From Chrysogorgia sp. JL179-B06 (taxonomy: Eukaryota; Cnidaria; Anthozoa; Scleralcyonacea; Chrysogorgiidae), in contig JAYKKM010000224.1 of the NCBI GenBank assembly GCA_035772405.1, positions 875,001 to 939,000 of the forward strand: a stretch of DNA of 64,000 nt. Direction: 5' to 3'. Each line of letters starts with the position of its first letter. Positions within the stretch are counted from its first letter, which is position 1. Under the pieces are notes generated by a model that worked only from the letters and a program-made list of their open reading frames with translations, was not told the origin of the DNA and made no database searches. Made by a program: the position numbers and the translations under genes. Of this stretch, positions 61,411 to 64,000 are shown piece after piece.

Positions 61411-63129
61411 TATATTACCATTATTATTATTTTTAATGTGTAACCAATCAGAATGCGAGTAGCAAATTGATTGACCATTCAGAGCTCGATTCAGAATTTA
61501 TTTCCAGGGGGTGTTCTAGTTTTAAGGTGTGGTCACCCTGTAAAAAGCGATCACCTTTCTAGTACGACCAGTAAAAATCAGGGGGGATACGCTCCTGCTA
61601 GATAGATAAGTGGTGGTCGTAAGACGAGAGTGACAATCAAGGTGAAGACTGGTCGTTTAAAAAAATCACTGACCGTCCATGAGAGGGGAAGTCATGAATG
61701 TCATTCAAGGTGAAGAAAACGACGACCACTATAGATATAGACATAATAAAATACAAATCTACCTACCATCGTACCTCCATTGGATTCCATACGGGTCGTA
61801 GAAAATAGAAAAGTTTTTTCTTTATACTTACACACACCATGATTTTTGTTGTTGTTTTTTGAAAATGTTGACGACGAGAAAATGTTATAAAAACGTTTTA
61901 TGACCAACGATGCAAAATCCAATGATGAAAATGATTTTTGAAAATCCAAAAAAATAATATCCTTGAATTGTCGTTGTACGGAGGTGTTACTCGCCCGACA
62001 TCTTGACATGAAATGAATTGTATTTTTTTTTGGGTATGAAAATATAGTGTAAAAATAATTTTTGGGTTGAAATGATTTAAAAAAATGGTTTGAGGTTGAA
62101 ATTTTGTGAAAACATTTGAAATAGTATAAATAGAATGTATTTTTATTTTTTGAATCAGTTCTACTTCTGTTCGTCTACTGTAGGTGCTCGCTTGAAAGTT
62201 GTACTTTTTTGTAAAAAGTATGAGGCGCTTGATCCCTCCAATGTTCTGTAATATTTATTTATTATTGCAGTACACTTGTAAATCGCGACTGGTTTAGACT
62301 TAATTGTCTGGTCTTTCTCTCTCGTAAAAAAAGTGAGAAGGATTGTCAGGTGAGACTGGTCCATAGCGACATTCAGCTTACCGCCAGATCGATCGGTTTT
62401 TACTTGGGCATTTGAATGTTAGCAGGTGGTGAAAGAGAAATAAATTTATAATAATATAATAAATAAATTAAAGAAAAAGAAAAATAAATTTATATATGTT
62501 TGTCTTTATTTATTATTTTTAGATCCATTTTATTTGAGCGCTATTTTTGATTATCTTGATGATTTTGATATTTTTGAAAAAATAGTTTACCAATTTTTAT
62601 TTTCTTTTGCGAAAATCATAACCCTATATCAAGGATTAAATTAAATGATGGTGGGGTTTATAAATATGATCTGTTGTTTTAAAAATTGTCATAATTATTC
62701 TTATTGGTTTAAAATGTTTTATGAAACAAGTGTAAAAAATAAGTTTAAAATAAGTTTATTTTCTGATTTAGTAAAAAATAATGGTAATATACAAAATAAT
62801 AGCCCATTATTTCACGATTTGATCGACCGTATTTGAATATATTACATCATGAGGATATAAAGGTGATGATTAGATCAGATATTAGTATATCAAATGCTTT
62901 TTTATTAAGAGTGTTATAGAATCATATGACATTACGTATGAAGATCCTGTTAATATTATTTATTATTTACAATCGATTATAAAAATGTATTAGATTATTT
63001 TACAAATTTCAAAAAATATATTCCATATGGAAAACCAAGTTGTTGTTTTTATTTTCTCGTCGGGGAACAATATTGTTATTTGATGAGAATTTCTAAAATT
63101 GTTTGATGTACAAATAATTTTATATCGTT
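61411..63129. other. No gene recognised
   Basis: Very AT-rich. Frames at 61701-62009, 62161-62364 and 62645-62836 have no domain. A 17-nt match to the inner TIR (TGTTAGCAGGTGG at about 62417) is too short to count as a Maverick end. Confidence 0.4.
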
Positions 63130-63840
63130 TATTTATTTATTTATTTGTTAGAAACTTTAATCAAGTTTACCAATTACATAGCATAATACATATAATCTAT
63201 ACAACAATACGATACAGTAGACAAGATAAACTTGATGCGGGGCTAGCGGACGGACACTAGGTCCCAGCGACGCTGACCCACTAAGAATAACAATTACAAA
63301 AGTACAAAAATGCTAGAAGAAATAGGATTCTAACAACATAAAATATTCACTGATCTACATCGAGGATACACAGTCTTCCATGTTCGTACTCTATCTGTAT
63401 CGAAATTGGTATCCAATTTGTTGAAGTAAAATGTATACAATTTTACTTTAAATAAGGCAAAGGTCGATGACTGCCTAATTACAAGTGGCAAATTGTTCCA
63501 TACAGGTACAACACGATTGTAAAAAGAATCTCTAAAAAGAGAAGTACGGCAGCGCTGTGGTCGAAGATTAAGATTGTAGGCAGAGTTCCTAGTACGTCCG
63601 GTTACAATAGTGACATAGTTATCAAACGTTAAATTATAGAAACCATTAATAGCTTTGAAGAGAAAACATAGATCACGACATTCGAACCAATAGGACACAG
63701 GGAGCATTCGCAGTGAAATAAGTCGGGTTTTGTAATTAGGTCTTAGTTCAGGATTGTTACTGCAGCCAAGGATGAATCGAGTGGCACGCCTCTGAACACC
63801 TCCAGTAACTTGGTGTCTGAGATGTGAGACTGCAATATCA
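63130..63840 (-). mobile_element. CR1-like LINE 3' fragment
   Basis: The minus-strand frame at 63330-63707 has RDSFYNRVVPVWNNLPLVIR and FKVKLYTFYF, the C-terminal block of CR1/Jockey-type RTs as at 9406-9945. It ends in a short (TTTA)n tail (63130-63154 on the plus strand). A different family from the element at 9243-12640, judging by divergence. Confidence 0.65.
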
Positions 63841-64000
63841 TTATTGATTTTTAAAATAGCATATGATTAAAGCATAATATGCTATGATTTGATAATTCCA
63901 TTGAATTATATATATCAACCATTTGATGTGATGTTTTTATGAAAACAATGATATGCTGTTTAAAAAAATTCTCTTGTTCCTCAACACATTTCCATATATT
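63841..64000. other. No gene recognised
   Basis: AT-rich, non-coding end of the window. Confidence 0.4.

Noticed and set aside
62410..62435. Remnant of a Maverick TIR
   Set aside because: The match to TGTTAGCAGGTGG is about 17 nt with no further similarity on either side.

Overview
The window is nuclear DNA of an AT-rich invertebrate animal. A cnidarian is the best guess: a family A GPCR is split by a spliceosomal intron, tRNA genes are of the eukaryotic initiator type, and CR1-like, RTE-like and BEL/Pao retroelements, hAT- and Mutator-like MITEs and large Maverick/Polinton elements are all present. The cnidarian assignment is inference; the animal assignment is well supported. Only one ordinary host protein gene is visible (GPCR, 18587-21602).

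Layout. (1) 1-13080: a degenerate satellite whose units each carry an initiator tRNA-Met sequence on the minus strand. Five copies look intact; many are broken. The array is interrupted by a Mutator-like MITE (4411-4801), a 5'-truncated RTE-like LINE (7229-8321) and a nearly full-length but frameshifted CR1-like LINE (9243-12640). (2) 13080-23000: a BEL/Pao gag remnant, fold-back repeats and the two-exon GPCR. (3) 23100-27135: the left part of an old, decayed Maverick. (4) 27140-29600: a ~155-bp satellite; 29650-32030: a fold-back element containing an 831-bp hAT MITE. (5) 32199-50764: an 18,566-bp, nearly complete Maverick/Polinton with a perfect 6-bp target duplication (TCGATG), AG...CT termini and ~1.14-kb terminal inverted repeats. 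(6) 52080-55715: a ~92-bp satellite with a 1510-bp segmental duplication. (7) 56180-61410: the right part of the old Maverick, riddled with MITEs. (8) 61411-64000: non-coding, with a CR1-like 3' fragment.

In the Maverick the left cluster (mostly minus strand) holds protein-primed PolB, a zinc-ribbon protein, three small membrane proteins, thymidine kinase (the only plus-strand gene there), a BRO-N/VRR-NUC/C2H2 protein, a basic 46-residue micro-protein, a putatively myristoylated protein, a fibre-like protein and a large membrane-anchored protein of unknown role. The right cluster (plus strand) holds the minor capsid (penton-like) protein, an integrase with chromodomain, two tandemly duplicated coiled-coil membrane proteins, the double-jelly-roll major capsid protein, the A32-type packaging ATPase and a second putatively myristoylated protein. 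Together these make a virus-like kit: replication, integration, capsid, packaging, host attachment and nucleotide supply. No clear adenain-type protease is present, and PolB carries two frameshifts.

The most unusual points are the 169-bp palindromes that form the extreme ends of the Maverick, its accessory genes (thymidine kinase and the three-domain BRO/nuclease protein), the tandem gene duplication that left an integrase footprint, and an older related Maverick cut in two by the ~29-kb block that contains the younger one.
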